Shown: positions 42,502 to 50,941 of the stretch, in pieces | Numbering within the stretch: the first letter of the stretch is position 1 | Layout: each line of letters begins with the position of its first letter | Source of the DNA: Falsiroseomonas sp050563535 | GTDB taxonomy: Bacteria; Pseudomonadota; Alphaproteobacteria; Acetobacterales; Acetobacteraceae | Reading direction: 5' to 3' | Assembly: GCF_050563535.1 (NCBI RefSeq) | Contig: NZ_JBNXUO010000020.1 | Coordinates: forward strand, 1-64,000 | DNA length: 64,000 nucleotides | The notes under the pieces: model-generated | Told to the model about the DNA's origin: nothing | The model's database searches: none | The model's input: the letters and a program-made list of their open reading frames with translations, nothing else | Program-made: the position numbers and the translations under genes

Positions 42502-43563
42502 ATGAGGCTGGCGGTCCTGGGCGCGGGGGCGATCGGCCCGGCCGCGGCAGTGCTGGCGATGAGCCGCGGGCACCGGGCGGTGGTCTGGTCCCCGTCGGGT
42601 GCGGGGATTGCGGGGCTCGAGGACGGGATCGAGGCGGAGGGGTTGATCGAGGGCCACTTCCCCCTCGCCGCCACCGCCTCGCTCGGGGATGCGTTCCGTG
42701 GCGCCGATGCGGCGCTGCTGGCGGTGCCGGCCCATGCCTTCGCGGCCGTGCTGCCGCGCATCGCCGCCGCGCTGCCGCCCGGCCTGCCGCTGCTGGTCGC
42801 GCCCGCCGCCTCGCTCGCCCCCGTGGTGCTGGACGTGCTGATGGCCCGGCGCGGCGCGCCGGCGCGGCGCGCGCCGGTCGGCGCCATGGCGACCACCCCC
42901 GGCGGCGCGCGGCGCACCGCGCCGGGGCGCGTGCGGGTCGCGATGCTGCGGAGCGCGGTGGAGATGGCCGCCGTTCCCGCCGCCGCCGCGCCGGAGATGG
43001 CGGCGCTGGCGCGGGCGCTGTTCGGGATGGATGTCCCGCTGTCGCCCGATGCGCTGCATGCCAGCCTGCTGAACCTGAACCCGATCGCGCACGCCGCCCT
43101 TGCGCTCACCAACGTGACGCGGATGGAACGCGCCGAGGACTGGCCGCAATACGCCATGATGACCCCCTTCGCCTGCAACCTCATGCTGGCGATGGAAGGC
43201 GAACGCGCGGACCTCGCCGCCGCCCATGGGCATGTGCTGGAGGGCATCGCGACCGCGCTGCACCGCGCCAACGGCGTGCCGATCGCGCCCCTGCACGAGA
43301 TGACGGCGCGCATCGCCGCGGCGCGGCCGGAGGTGCGCGGCCCGCGGACCACGGAAAGCCGCTACGTGATCGAGGACGTGCCCTTCGGCCTCTCCTACTA
43401 CCTCGCCCTCGCCACGGCGCGCGGCGTCGCGATGCCCGTCACGGATGGCGTGGTCCGCACCCTCGAAGCCCTGTGGGGCCGCGACCTCCGGCGGAACCCG
43501 ATGCTCGACGCGCTCGACCTCCGTGACCTTCCGCGCCTGCTGGCCGAAGGCGCGGGGCGGTAG
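42502..43563 (+). CDS. Octopine/nopaline dehydrogenase family protein (paralogue 1)
   Basis: This 353-residue protein has an N-terminal Rossmann fold (RLAVLGAGAIGPAAAVLAMSRGH) and a C-terminal all-helical domain with the family motif LLNLNPIAHAALALTNVTRME, as in opine dehydrogenases and their bacterial homologues. These enzymes reductively join an amino acid to a keto acid. Substrate unknown. It faces a paralogue across a 24-bp gap. Confidence 0.85.
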   Translation: MRLAVLGAGAIGPAAAVLAMSRGHRAVVWSPSGAGIAGLEDGIEAEGLIEGHFPLAATASLGDAFRGADAALLAVPAHAFAAVLPRIAAALPPGLPLLVAPAASLAPVVLDVLMARRGAPARRAPVGAMATTPGGARRTAPGRVRVAMLRSAVEMAAVPAAAAPEMAALARALFGMDVPLSPDALHASLLNLNPIAHAALALTNVTRMERAEDWPQYAMMTPFACNLMLAMEGERADLAAAHGHVLEGIATALHRANGVPIAPLHEMTARIAAARPEVRGPRTTESRYVIEDVPFGLSYYLALATARGVAMPVTDGVVRTLEALWGRDLRRNPMLDALDLRDLPRLLAEGAGR

Positions 43564-43593
43564 CGCCCGGCCCGCGCCGCGGCCCGCCTACCG
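43558..43593. terminator. Weak hairpin spanning the stops of the two paralogous dehydrogenases
   Basis: CGGTAG (43558-43563) and CTACCG (43588-43593) form a 6-bp stem that includes both TAG stop codons of the convergent genes. It is too weak to be certain as a terminator. Confidence 0.3.
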
Positions 43594-44640
43594 GGGATGC
43601 CCGTCGCGCAACAGCCGCGGCAGCGCCCCGAGGTCGAGCCCTTCCAGAAGGTCGTCCCCCGTCAGCGTCGCGCCCCACATCGCCTCCAGCACCGCGACGC
43701 TGGCCGCCGTCAGCGGCATCGCGACGCCCTTCGCCGCCGCCAACCGCAGCCACAGCGCCAGGCCGTAGGTCACGCATTCGGCCAGGTGCGCGGCATCCAG
43801 CCCCATCGGCCCCGGCGTCGCGCCGCGCGCCACTTCCAGCGCGCGGGCCATCTCGTGCAGCGACGCCTGCTTCACCCCGCCCGCGCGGTGCAGCTGCGCC
43901 GCCAGGGTCGGCACGGCGTGGCCATGCGCCGCGGCCAGCGCCACGCGCTCGGCATCCAGCCGTTCCATCACGCGGCAGACGGCAGGCGTCATCTGGCCAT
44001 GCACGTCCCACGGCTCCGCGCCTTCGATCCGGGTCAGGTTCCCCATCGCGAGCGCCGCCTGCCACACCGGCTCCGCCGTCGCCAGCGCGGCGCCCAGCAC
44101 GTCGGAGAGCGGGGCGAAGGGCACGCCGAACAGCCCGGCGCAGAGCCGCGCGAGGTCGGGCGCGCGGCCGGCCGGGACGGCGCCGATCTCCACCTGCTCC
44201 CGCACGGCCTGGATGCGCACCGCATCGGGCCCGGTGCGGCTGGCCACTACCGGCGGCACCGCCATGGCGCCCACCGGGCAGGCCGCGCCGCGCATCGCCA
44301 TCAGCCGGTCCAGCAGCAGTGGCGCCAGCGAATGGCCCGGCGCCAGCAGCACCGGCACGCCCGCGGGCAGCATCGGCGCCACGCGGCGCAGCACCGGGCC
44401 CAGCGCATGGGGCGGCACGCTGACCAGCACCGCTTCCGCCCCCGCAAGCGCCCGGCCGACATCGACCGCCACCTCGATCCGCGCGGTGCCGGCCAGCGCG
44501 CCTTCCACCGTCAGCGTCGCGCCGATGCCGTGCGTGCCTCCGCCGCGCGGCGACCAGAGCACCACCGAATGGCCCCGGCTGACCGCCAGCGCCGCGGCGG
44601 CCGGGCCGACCGCGCCGGCACCGAGGATGGTCAGTCGCAT
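43588..44640 (-). CDS. Octopine/nopaline dehydrogenase family protein (paralogue 2)
   Basis: This 350-residue protein is similar along its length to the + strand neighbour: RLTILGAGAVGPAAAALAVSRGH, VSVPPHALGPVLRR, then GAALATAEPVWQAALAMGNLTRIEGAEPW and GVAMPLTAASVAVLEAMWG. The paralogue's LNP(I)AHA is EPVWQA here, so the second domain has diverged and substrate use may differ. It lies directly upstream of the Bug-type binding protein, but transcription runs toward paralogue 1. Confidence 0.85.
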   Translation of the reverse strand: MRLTILGAGAVGPAAAALAVSRGHSVVLWSPRGGGTHGIGATLTVEGALAGTARIEVAVDVGRALAGAEAVLVSVPPHALGPVLRRVAPMLPAGVPVLLAPGHSLAPLLLDRLMAMRGAACPVGAMAVPPVVASRTGPDAVRIQAVREQVEIGAVPAGRAPDLARLCAGLFGVPFAPLSDVLGAALATAEPVWQAALAMGNLTRIEGAEPWDVHGQMTPAVCRVMERLDAERVALAAAHGHAVPTLAAQLHRAGGVKQASLHEMARALEVARGATPGPMGLDAAHLAECVTYGLALWLRLAAAKGVAMPLTAASVAVLEAMWGATLTGDDLLEGLDLGALPRLLRDGHPR

Positions 44641-44653
44641 GCGGGCGGCGGCC

Positions 44654-45622
44654 TCAATCCAGCGAGATGTTCAGCGGCGCCGCCACGCGCGTCCAGCGCG
44701 CCAGGTCGTCGCGCAGCAGGGTCGCGAATTCGGCCGGGCCGCTGCCATTCGCGGTGGCGCCGAGCCCCTCCAGGCGGGGCTTCACCAGGCCGCCTTCCAG
44801 CGCCGCGGCGAATTCGCGTCGCCACCGCTCGACCACCGGCGCGGGGGTCGCGGCAGGCGCCGCCACCCCGGTCCAGATCGAGGCCTCGAAGTCGCGCACG
44901 CCGCCCTCGATCAACGTCGGCACGTCCGGCGTGGCGGGGAAGCGTTCGCGGGAGGTGACGCCGAGCACGCGCAGCTGCCCCCCCGCGAAGCCGAGCACGG
45001 AGGGGACGGAGACGAACATCAGCGCGATGCGCCCGGCCATCAGGTCGTTGAAGGCGGCCGCGGCGCCGCGATAGGGCACATGCTCGACATTCAGCCTCTC
45101 CCGCGCCTTCAGGTCCTCCATGATGAGATGCGTGTTGGTGCCCGTCCCGGTGCTGGCATAGGGCAGCGGCTCCGGCGCGCGGCGGGCGAAGGCGAGGAGG
45201 GAGGGGATGTCGGAGGCGGGCAGGTTCGGCGCGGCGAGCAGCGCGACGGGGCTGTCCGACAGGTGGATGACCGGCGCGAAATCCGCGATCGGGTCGTAGG
45301 GCAGGCGCCGGCCGATCGCCTTGGCGATGGTGAGCTGCCCCGCCGTGGCCAGCAGCAGCGTGTGGCCGTCCGGCGCGGCGCGGGCGACTTCCTGCGCGCC
45401 GATGATGCCGCCCGCGCCGGCACGGTTCTCCACCACCAGGTTCTGGCCCACGGACTGGGAGACGGCCTGCGCGAAGAGCCGGCCGAGCACGTCCTGGCTG
45501 CCGCCCGGCGCGAAGGGCACCACCAGCCGCACCGGCCGGTCGGGCGCCCAGGGCGCCTGCGCCCGGGCGAGGGCCGGCGCGGCAAGGGCGGCGCCGAGCA
45601 GGAGGCGGCGCGGGATCGGCAT
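44654..45622 (-). CDS. Bug-family (tripartite tricarboxylate transporter) substrate-binding protein
   Basis: This 322-residue periplasmic protein has a leader with RR and a hydrophobic core ending ARAQA, so Sec or possibly Tat export. The mature part opens DRPVRLVVPFAPGGSQDVLGRLFAQ, with NRAGAGGIIGAQEVARA and AAAAFNDLMAGRIALMF, as in Bug/TctC proteins that capture organic acids. No TctA/TctB genes are present, so it may work with a remote transporter or act as a sensor subunit. Confidence 0.88.
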   Translation of the reverse strand: MPIPRRLLLGAALAAPALARAQAPWAPDRPVRLVVPFAPGGSQDVLGRLFAQAVSQSVGQNLVVENRAGAGGIIGAQEVARAAPDGHTLLLATAGQLTIAKAIGRRLPYDPIADFAPVIHLSDSPVALLAAPNLPASDIPSLLAFARRAPEPLPYASTGTGTNTHLIMEDLKARERLNVEHVPYRGAAAAFNDLMAGRIALMFVSVPSVLGFAGGQLRVLGVTSRERFPATPDVPTLIEGGVRDFEASIWTGVAAPAATPAPVVERWRREFAAALEGGLVKPRLEGLGATANGSGPAEFATLLRDDLARWTRVAAPLNISLD

Positions 45623-45812
45623 GGGATGGCTCCGTCGGCGATGCGGCATAGGCCCCAACCTGCCGCGCCGCCGCAAGATCGGCAACGCGCCCCATGCCGC
45701 CGGCGGCACGGTCCGTCGGCCGTCCCGGCCGGGCGGGGAGGCGACGGCGCCTTCACCATCATGTCGTTCCTCCTTCATTGCCCTGTCGTCGGGCGCGGTC
45801 TAAGGCGCGGTC

Positions 45813-46742
45813 ATGGAAGCCACCGCCCGCCTGACCACCCCGGAGGCGCTGCGCCCGCGGCGGCTGCGGCGGCGCAAGGCGATCTCCTTCTCCGCCTCGG
45901 ACCCCGACAGCATCTGGGGCGACGTGCTGGGGCTGCGGCCGCTTGGCGGGCGGTTCAGGGCGGTGCGGCGGATGGTAACGGCGCTGGCCTGGACGCTGCT
46001 CTGCATCCCGGTCCAGGCCCTGCTGCTGCTCCTGCCGGGCCGCGGCAGGCTGGTCTTCCCCAAGGTCTACTACGCGGTCCTCTGCCGGCTGATCGGCCTG
46101 CGCATCCAGGTGGTGGGCGAGGCCACGCGCGACCGCCCGGTGCTGTTCGTGTCCAACCACACCTCCTGGCTCGACGTGCTGGTGCTGGGCGCGACGCTCG
46201 AGGCCTGCTTCGTCGCCAAGTCCGAGGTCGGGACCTGGCCGCTGATCCGCACGGTCGCGCGGCTCGGCCGCACCGTCTTCGTCAGCCGCAGCCGCAGCGG
46301 CACGAAGGGGGAAGCCGGCGCGATCCGCGAACGCATGGGCCGCGGCGACAGCATCATCCTGTTCCCCGAGGGCACGACGAGCGACGGCGGGCGCGTGCTG
46401 CCCTTCCGCAGCGCCTTCCTGTCGGTGGCCGACCATGCGCGGCTGGTGCAGCCGGTCTCGGTGGTGTTCGACCGGTTGGGCGGGCTGCCGGCCTGCCGGC
46501 GCGACCGGCCGCTTTTCGCCTGGTACGGCGACATGGACATCGGCAGCCATTTCTGGCGCCTGGCGCGGCGGCCCGGGGCGCGTGCGACCGTGGTGCTGCA
46601 CGCGCCGGTCGACCCCGCCGCCTATCCCGACCGCAAGGCACTGACCGCCGCCTGCGCCGCAGTGGTGGCGGAAAGCTGCGGCGTGCTGCGGCAGAACCGG
46701 CCGCCGGTGCCGCTCGTCGCGCCGGCAGCGCTTCGAGCTTGA
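45813..46742 (+). CDS. 1-acyl-sn-glycerol-3-phosphate acyltransferase-like protein (PlsC family)
   Basis: This 309-residue protein has a hydrophobic anchor near residues 55-75 (VTALAWTLLCIPVQALLLLLP) and the acyltransferase blocks I VSNHTSWLD (His/Asp), II-III ARLGRTVFVSRSR and SIILFPEGTTS. This fits transfer of an acyl group to lysophosphatidate at the inner membrane. Its end carries Ala/Pro-rich residues. It is a single gene, 153 bp from miaB. Confidence 0.88.
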   Translation: MEATARLTTPEALRPRRLRRRKAISFSASDPDSIWGDVLGLRPLGGRFRAVRRMVTALAWTLLCIPVQALLLLLPGRGRLVFPKVYYAVLCRLIGLRIQVVGEATRDRPVLFVSNHTSWLDVLVLGATLEACFVAKSEVGTWPLIRTVARLGRTVFVSRSRSGTKGEAGAIRERMGRGDSIILFPEGTTSDGGRVLPFRSAFLSVADHARLVQPVSVVFDRLGGLPACRRDRPLFAWYGDMDIGSHFWRLARRPGARATVVLHAPVDPAAYPDRKALTAACAAVVAESCGVLRQNRPPVPLVAPAALRA

Positions 46743-46895
46743 CCCGGCTCGATCCGCACCCGCAGGCTTCCCGCGTGACTGCGACCCGCACGCCCCTGCG
46801 GTGCCGGCCCGAAGCTTGACCCGGGCACGGCAACTCCGCACATCCCCCGCTTCGCCCCGCCGGAGGCCCGGCGGGCCGGCGGAGTTTTCGGCCCG

Positions 46896-48323
46896 ATGAG
46901 CGTTCCCGACCCGCGCGCGGCGGACCGCGCGACCCCGCCCCGGAAGCGGCTCTACATCCGCACCTGGGGCTGCCAGATGAATGTCTACGACAGCGCCCGC
47001 ATGGCGGATGTGCTGGCCCCGCTCGGCTATGCGCCGGCCGAGGCGCCGGACGGCGCCGACATGGTGGTGCTGAACACCTGCCACATCCGGGAGAAGGCGT
47101 CGGAGAAGCTGTTCTCCGAACTCGGCCGTCTGCGCCCGCTGAAGCAGGCGAAGGAACGGGAAGGCGGGCGCATGATCCTCGCCGTCGCGGGCTGCGTCGC
47201 CCAGGCCGAAGGGGCGGAGATCGCGGCCCGCGCCCCGCATGTCGACCTCGTGCTCGGCCCGCAGACCTACCACCGCCTGCCGGAGCTGGTGGCGCGGGCG
47301 AGCCGCGCGGCCGGCGCGGTGATCGACACCGACTTCCCCGCCGACCAGAAATTCGACCACCTGCCCGAAGCCGCGGCCCCGCAGGGCGTCACCGCCTTCC
47401 TCACCATCCAGGAAGGCTGCGACAAGTTCTGCTCCTTCTGCGTCGTCCCCTATACCCGCGGCGCCGAATACTCCCGCCCCGCCGCCGCCGTGCTGGAGGA
47501 GGCGCGGCGCCTAGTGGCGCAGGGCGCGCGGGAGGTCACGCTGCTCGGGCAGAACGTGAATGCCTGGCACGGGGAAGGCCCGGATGGCCGCGTCTGGGGC
47601 CTCGGGCGGCTGATCCGGGAACTCGCCGGGCTCGATGGGCTGGCCCGCATCCGCTACACCACCAGCCACCCGCGCGACATGGATGACGACCTGATCGCCG
47701 CGCATGGCGAGGTGCCGGCCCTGATGCCCTTCCTGCACCTGCCGGTGCAGTCGGGCTCGGACCGGATGCTCGCGGCCATGAACCGCGGCCACGGGGCGGC
47801 GGAGTACCTGCGGATCGTCGACCGGCTGCGCGCGGCGCGGCCCGACCTGGCGCTGTCCTCCGACTTCATCGCCGGACATCCGGGCGAGACGGAGGCGGAC
47901 CATGTGGCGACGCTCGACCTCATCCGGCAGGTCGGCTTCGCGCTCGCCTTCTCCTTCAAATACTCGGCCCGCCCTGGCACGCCGGCCTCCGGCGCCCCAT
48001 TTCAGGTCGCGGAGCGCGACCGTGACCGCCGCCTGCAGGAGATCCAGGCCTTGCTGCGGGAACAACAGGCCGCATTCAACCGTTCCCGCACCGGCATGCA
48101 GTGCGACATCCTCTTCACCGGGCCGGGGCGGCACCCCGGACAGGTTGCCGGGCGGAGCCCCTGGCTCCAGCCGGTCTTCGCCGAAGGGCCGACCACGCTT
48201 GTCGGGCAGGTGCATCGCTGCACCGTGACCGCGGCCCATCCCAACTCGCTTGCCGTGCAGGTCGACGGCAGCGCGATCGGACCACCAGACCGGAACCCCG
48301 AACAGGAGAAGGCCGCCGCTTGA
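46896..48323 (+). CDS. miaB: tRNA-2-methylthio-N6-dimethylallyladenosine synthase MiaB
   Basis: This 475-residue methylthiotransferase has the UPF0004 opening IRTWGCQMNVYDSARM, the radical SAM motif GCDKFCSFCVVPYTRG (CxxxCxxC), LGQNVNAW and a C-terminal TRAM domain (about residue 390 on). It thiomethylates A37 of tRNAs. It opens miaB-phoH-ybeY-corC, all overlapping or nearly so. A GGAG lies upstream of ATG 46896. A possible -35 TTGACC is at 46817. Confidence 0.96.
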   Translation: MSVPDPRAADRATPPRKRLYIRTWGCQMNVYDSARMADVLAPLGYAPAEAPDGADMVVLNTCHIREKASEKLFSELGRLRPLKQAKEREGGRMILAVAGCVAQAEGAEIAARAPHVDLVLGPQTYHRLPELVARASRAAGAVIDTDFPADQKFDHLPEAAAPQGVTAFLTIQEGCDKFCSFCVVPYTRGAEYSRPAAAVLEEARRLVAQGAREVTLLGQNVNAWHGEGPDGRVWGLGRLIRELAGLDGLARIRYTTSHPRDMDDDLIAAHGEVPALMPFLHLPVQSGSDRMLAAMNRGHGAAEYLRIVDRLRAARPDLALSSDFIAGHPGETEADHVATLDLIRQVGFALAFSFKYSARPGTPASGAPFQVAERDRDRRLQEIQALLREQQAAFNRSRTGMQCDILFTGPGRHPGQVAGRSPWLQPVFAEGPTTLVGQVHRCTVTAAHPNSLAVQVDGSAIGPPDRNPEQEKAAA

Positions 48324-49408
48324 ACACCCCCCCCGCCGCTGTCGCCCTCCGTCCCGGTGACGCCCGCGCCAGCCAGCGCGCCGCCTCTCCGGATGCCCCG
48401 TCCAGCCGCGTCGTGACGCTGCAGTTCGACGACAACGCGCTGCTGCCGCTGCTCTACGGGGAACACGACCGCAACCTCGCCCGCATGGAGATGCGGCTGG
48501 GTGTCAGGGTCGGCAGCCGGGGCAACCGGCTGACCATCACCGGCACGCCGGAGCGGACGGAGGTGGCCGAGGCGGCGCTGGGGGCCTTGTGGCGACGGCT
48601 GCAGAAAGGCGAACACGTGGGTGCGTCCGAGGTGGAGGCCGCCATGCGCATGGCGGAAGGCGTGCAGGAGGCGGATCCCCGCCTGCCCCTGCAGGACATC
48701 CCGGCGATCCGCACCCGCAAGGGTGCGATCGCCCCGCGCACGCCTGCCCAGGCCCAGTACATCGACATGCTGGCGCGCCACGAGATGGTGTTCGGCATCG
48801 GCCCGGCCGGCACCGGCAAGACCTACCTCGCGGTCGCGCAGGGGGTGGCGCTGCTGCAGGCGGGCCGCGTCGACCGCATCGTGCTGTCGCGCCCGGCGGT
48901 GGAGGCGGGGGAGAAGCTCGGCTACCTGCCCGGCGACCTGAAGGAGAAGGTGGACCCCTATCTCCGCCCGCTCTACGACGCGCTGCACGACATGATGCCG
49001 GCGGAACAACTGACCCGCCGCATGACGGCAGGCGAGATCGAGGTCGCGCCCCTCGCCTTCATGCGGGGCCGCACGCTCGCGCATTGCTACGCCATCCTGG
49101 ACGAGGCGCAGAACACCACGCCGGCGCAGATGAAGATGTTCCTCACCCGCATGGGGGAGGGATCGCGCATGGTGGTCACCGGCGACCCGACCCAGGTGGA
49201 CCTGCCGCCCGGCCAGAAATCCGGCCTGGCGGAGGCGCTGTCCATCCTCGACGGCGTGGACGGGATCGCGGTGGCGAGATTCGCCGAGCGGGATGTGGTA
49301 AGGCACCCGCTGGTGGCCCGCATCGTGGCCGCTTACGGGCGCGCGGACGATGCCGCGCGCGGCGGCCGGGGCCGGTCGGGTTCGGAGAGAGATGGAACCG
49401 GAAAGTAG
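48320..49408 (+). CDS. phoH: PhoH-like ATPase
   Basis: This 362-residue protein has a P-loop GPAGTGKTYLAVA (about residue 160), LSRPAVEAGEKLGYLPGD, and ILDEAQNTTPAQMKMFLTRMG with MVVTGDPTQ. It is the PhoH ATPase usually encoded with ybeY and thought to work in RNA metabolism. The start is TTG 48320: it overlaps the miaB stop (TTGA), and GAAGG lies seven bases upstream. No ATG/GTG start is available before the conserved region. Confidence 0.93.
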   Translation: MNTPPAAVALRPGDARASQRAASPDAPSSRVVTLQFDDNALLPLLYGEHDRNLARMEMRLGVRVGSRGNRLTITGTPERTEVAEAALGALWRRLQKGEHVGASEVEAAMRMAEGVQEADPRLPLQDIPAIRTRKGAIAPRTPAQAQYIDMLARHEMVFGIGPAGTGKTYLAVAQGVALLQAGRVDRIVLSRPAVEAGEKLGYLPGDLKEKVDPYLRPLYDALHDMMPAEQLTRRMTAGEIEVAPLAFMRGRTLAHCYAILDEAQNTTPAQMKMFLTRMGEGSRMVVTGDPTQVDLPPGQKSGLAEALSILDGVDGIAVARFAERDVVRHPLVARIVAAYGRADDAARGGRGRSGSERDGTGK

Positions 49409-49937
49409 TCGTCCCGGCCCGCGAGGGGCCGGGAAGTGGATCGAGGACAGGACCGCCGCCACGGAGGTGTCGGTGGTCCTGGCGGCGCCGGGATGGCGCG
49501 CCGCCGTGCCCAGGCCGGAGGAGGTCGCGCGCCGCGCCGCCGCCGCCGCGCTGGCCGAAGCGGGTGCGACCGGCGCGGTCACCGTGCTGCTGGCCGATGA
49601 CCGCGCGGTGAAGCGGCTGAACGGCACGCACCGCGCCAAGGCCAAGCCGACCAACGTGCTGTCCTTCCCCGCCGGCGCGGGCGGCCATCTCGGCGACCTC
49701 GCGCTCGCGCTCGGCGTCGTCCGGCGGGAAGCACGGCAGGCCGGGCGGCGCACCGCCGACCACCTGGCGCATCTGGTGGCCCATGGCGCGCTGCACCTTG
49801 CGGGGCACGACCACCTGGCCGCCGGCGAGGCGCGGCGGATGGAACAGGCGGAGGCCCGCGTCATGCGCCGCCTCGGCCGTCCGAACCCCTGGAAGGAAGG
49901 TCGCGCGGGGGGCCCGCGGGGACGGGGCGCGGCATGA
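49392..49937 (+). CDS. ybeY: Endoribonuclease YbeY
   Basis: This 181-residue zinc metalloprotein carries the signature HGALHLAGHDH (three His) near residue 133, and RAKAKPTNVLSFP. It processes 16S rRNA ends and aids ribosome quality control. The start ATG 49392 overlaps phoH by 17 bp and has GGAGAGAG before it. The C-terminal tail (KEGRAGGPRGRGAA) is extra. Confidence 0.93.
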   Translation: MEPESSRPGPRGAGKWIEDRTAATEVSVVLAAPGWRAAVPRPEEVARRAAAAALAEAGATGAVTVLLADDRAVKRLNGTHRAKAKPTNVLSFPAGAGGHLGDLALALGVVRREARQAGRRTADHLAHLVAHGALHLAGHDHLAAGEARRMEQAEARVMRRLGRPNPWKEGRAGGPRGRGAA

Positions 49938-50872
49938 GCGGCAACGGCAACGGGGCCGGGCACGGCCATGGCGGCCAGCCCGACCGCCGCAACACCTTCT
50001 TCGCGCGCCTGCAGGGCCTGCTGCGGAAGCGGGAGGCCGAGAGCGTCCGCGACCGGGTGGAGGAACTCCTCGAGGACCGGGACCAGGAGCCGGGCGGCCT
50101 GCCGGACGATGGCGAAACCGGGCTCGACCTGCATGAGCGCGTGCTGCTGCGCAACGTCCTACGGCTGCGCGACCGCACCGCCTACGACGTCATGCTGCCG
50201 CGCGCCGACATCCTCGCGATGCCCGAGGACCTGACGCTCGACCAGGCGATCCGGCTGATCCAGCGCGAGGGGCACAGCCGCTTCCCCGTCTACCGCCAGA
50301 ACCTCGACGACATCGTGGGCATGGTCCACATCAAGGACGTCATCGCCGCGGTGGGCCGGGACCCGGCCGCCTTCTCGATGAAGGCGATCCTGCGCAAGCC
50401 GCTGTTCGTGGTGCCGACCGTCCCGGTGCTCGACCTGCTGCTGCAGATGCGCGCGGCGCGCATCCACATGGCGCTGGTGGTGGACGAATACGGCGGCATC
50501 GACGGGCTGGTGACCATCGAGGACCTGGTGGAAACCATCGTCGGCGACATCAGCGACGAGCATGACGAGGTGAACCAGCCGACCATCCAGGAACGCCCGG
50601 ACGGCACGATCGAGATGGACGCCCGCACCACCATCGAGGCCTTCGAGGCGAAGATGGGCAGCGTGCTGACGGACGAGGAGCGCGCCGCCGACATCGACAC
50701 GGTGGGCGGCCTGGTCTTCACGCTGGCCGGGCGTGTCCCGGCGCGGGGCGAGCTGATCGGCCACCCGAGCGGGCTCGAATTCCGCGTGCTGGAAGCCGAC
50801 CCGCGCAAGATCCGCCGGCTGCGCGTCCGCCGCCCGGGCGTGGGCGGGGAGATGCCGAAGGCGGCTGAGTAG
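49934..50872 (+). CDS. corC: CorC/HlyC family CBS-domain protein
   Basis: This 312-residue protein has a Gly/His-rich N terminus and two CBS domains (MLPRADILAMPEDLTLDQAI, VVDEYGGIDGLVTIEDLVE), then a CorC_HlyC (transporter-associated) domain with DTVGGLVFTLAGRVP. It has no transmembrane DUF21 domain, so it is the cytosolic CorC type tied to magnesium/cobalt efflux. It overlaps ybeY. In most alphaproteobacteria lnt follows at once; here it does not. Confidence 0.92.
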   Translation: MSGNGNGAGHGHGGQPDRRNTFFARLQGLLRKREAESVRDRVEELLEDRDQEPGGLPDDGETGLDLHERVLLRNVLRLRDRTAYDVMLPRADILAMPEDLTLDQAIRLIQREGHSRFPVYRQNLDDIVGMVHIKDVIAAVGRDPAAFSMKAILRKPLFVVPTVPVLDLLLQMRAARIHMALVVDEYGGIDGLVTIEDLVETIVGDISDEHDEVNQPTIQERPDGTIEMDARTTIEAFEAKMGSVLTDEERAADIDTVGGLVFTLAGRVPARGELIGHPSGLEFRVLEADPRKIRRLRVRRPGVGGEMPKAAE

Positions 50873-50883
50873 CAGGAGAATCA

Positions 50884-50933
50884 CCCCCGCTCCGCCCCCC
50901 CCCCGCATCCGCGGGAAGGAAGCGGAGCGGGGG
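50884..50933. terminator. Bidirectional terminator between corC and glf
   Basis: A 12-bp perfect inverted repeat (50884-50895, 50922-50933) encloses a 26-base GC-rich loop between the convergent corC and glf stops. AGTTT follows on the + strand. It is probably bidirectional, with weak U-tracts. Confidence 0.6.
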
Positions 50934-50941
50934 AGTTTCGG

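Noticed and set aside
41861..42505. ORF beginning MSAEPADAAA between smr and the XRE gene
   Set aside because: It is built from the GGAT palindromes and overlaps the XRE gene in another frame.
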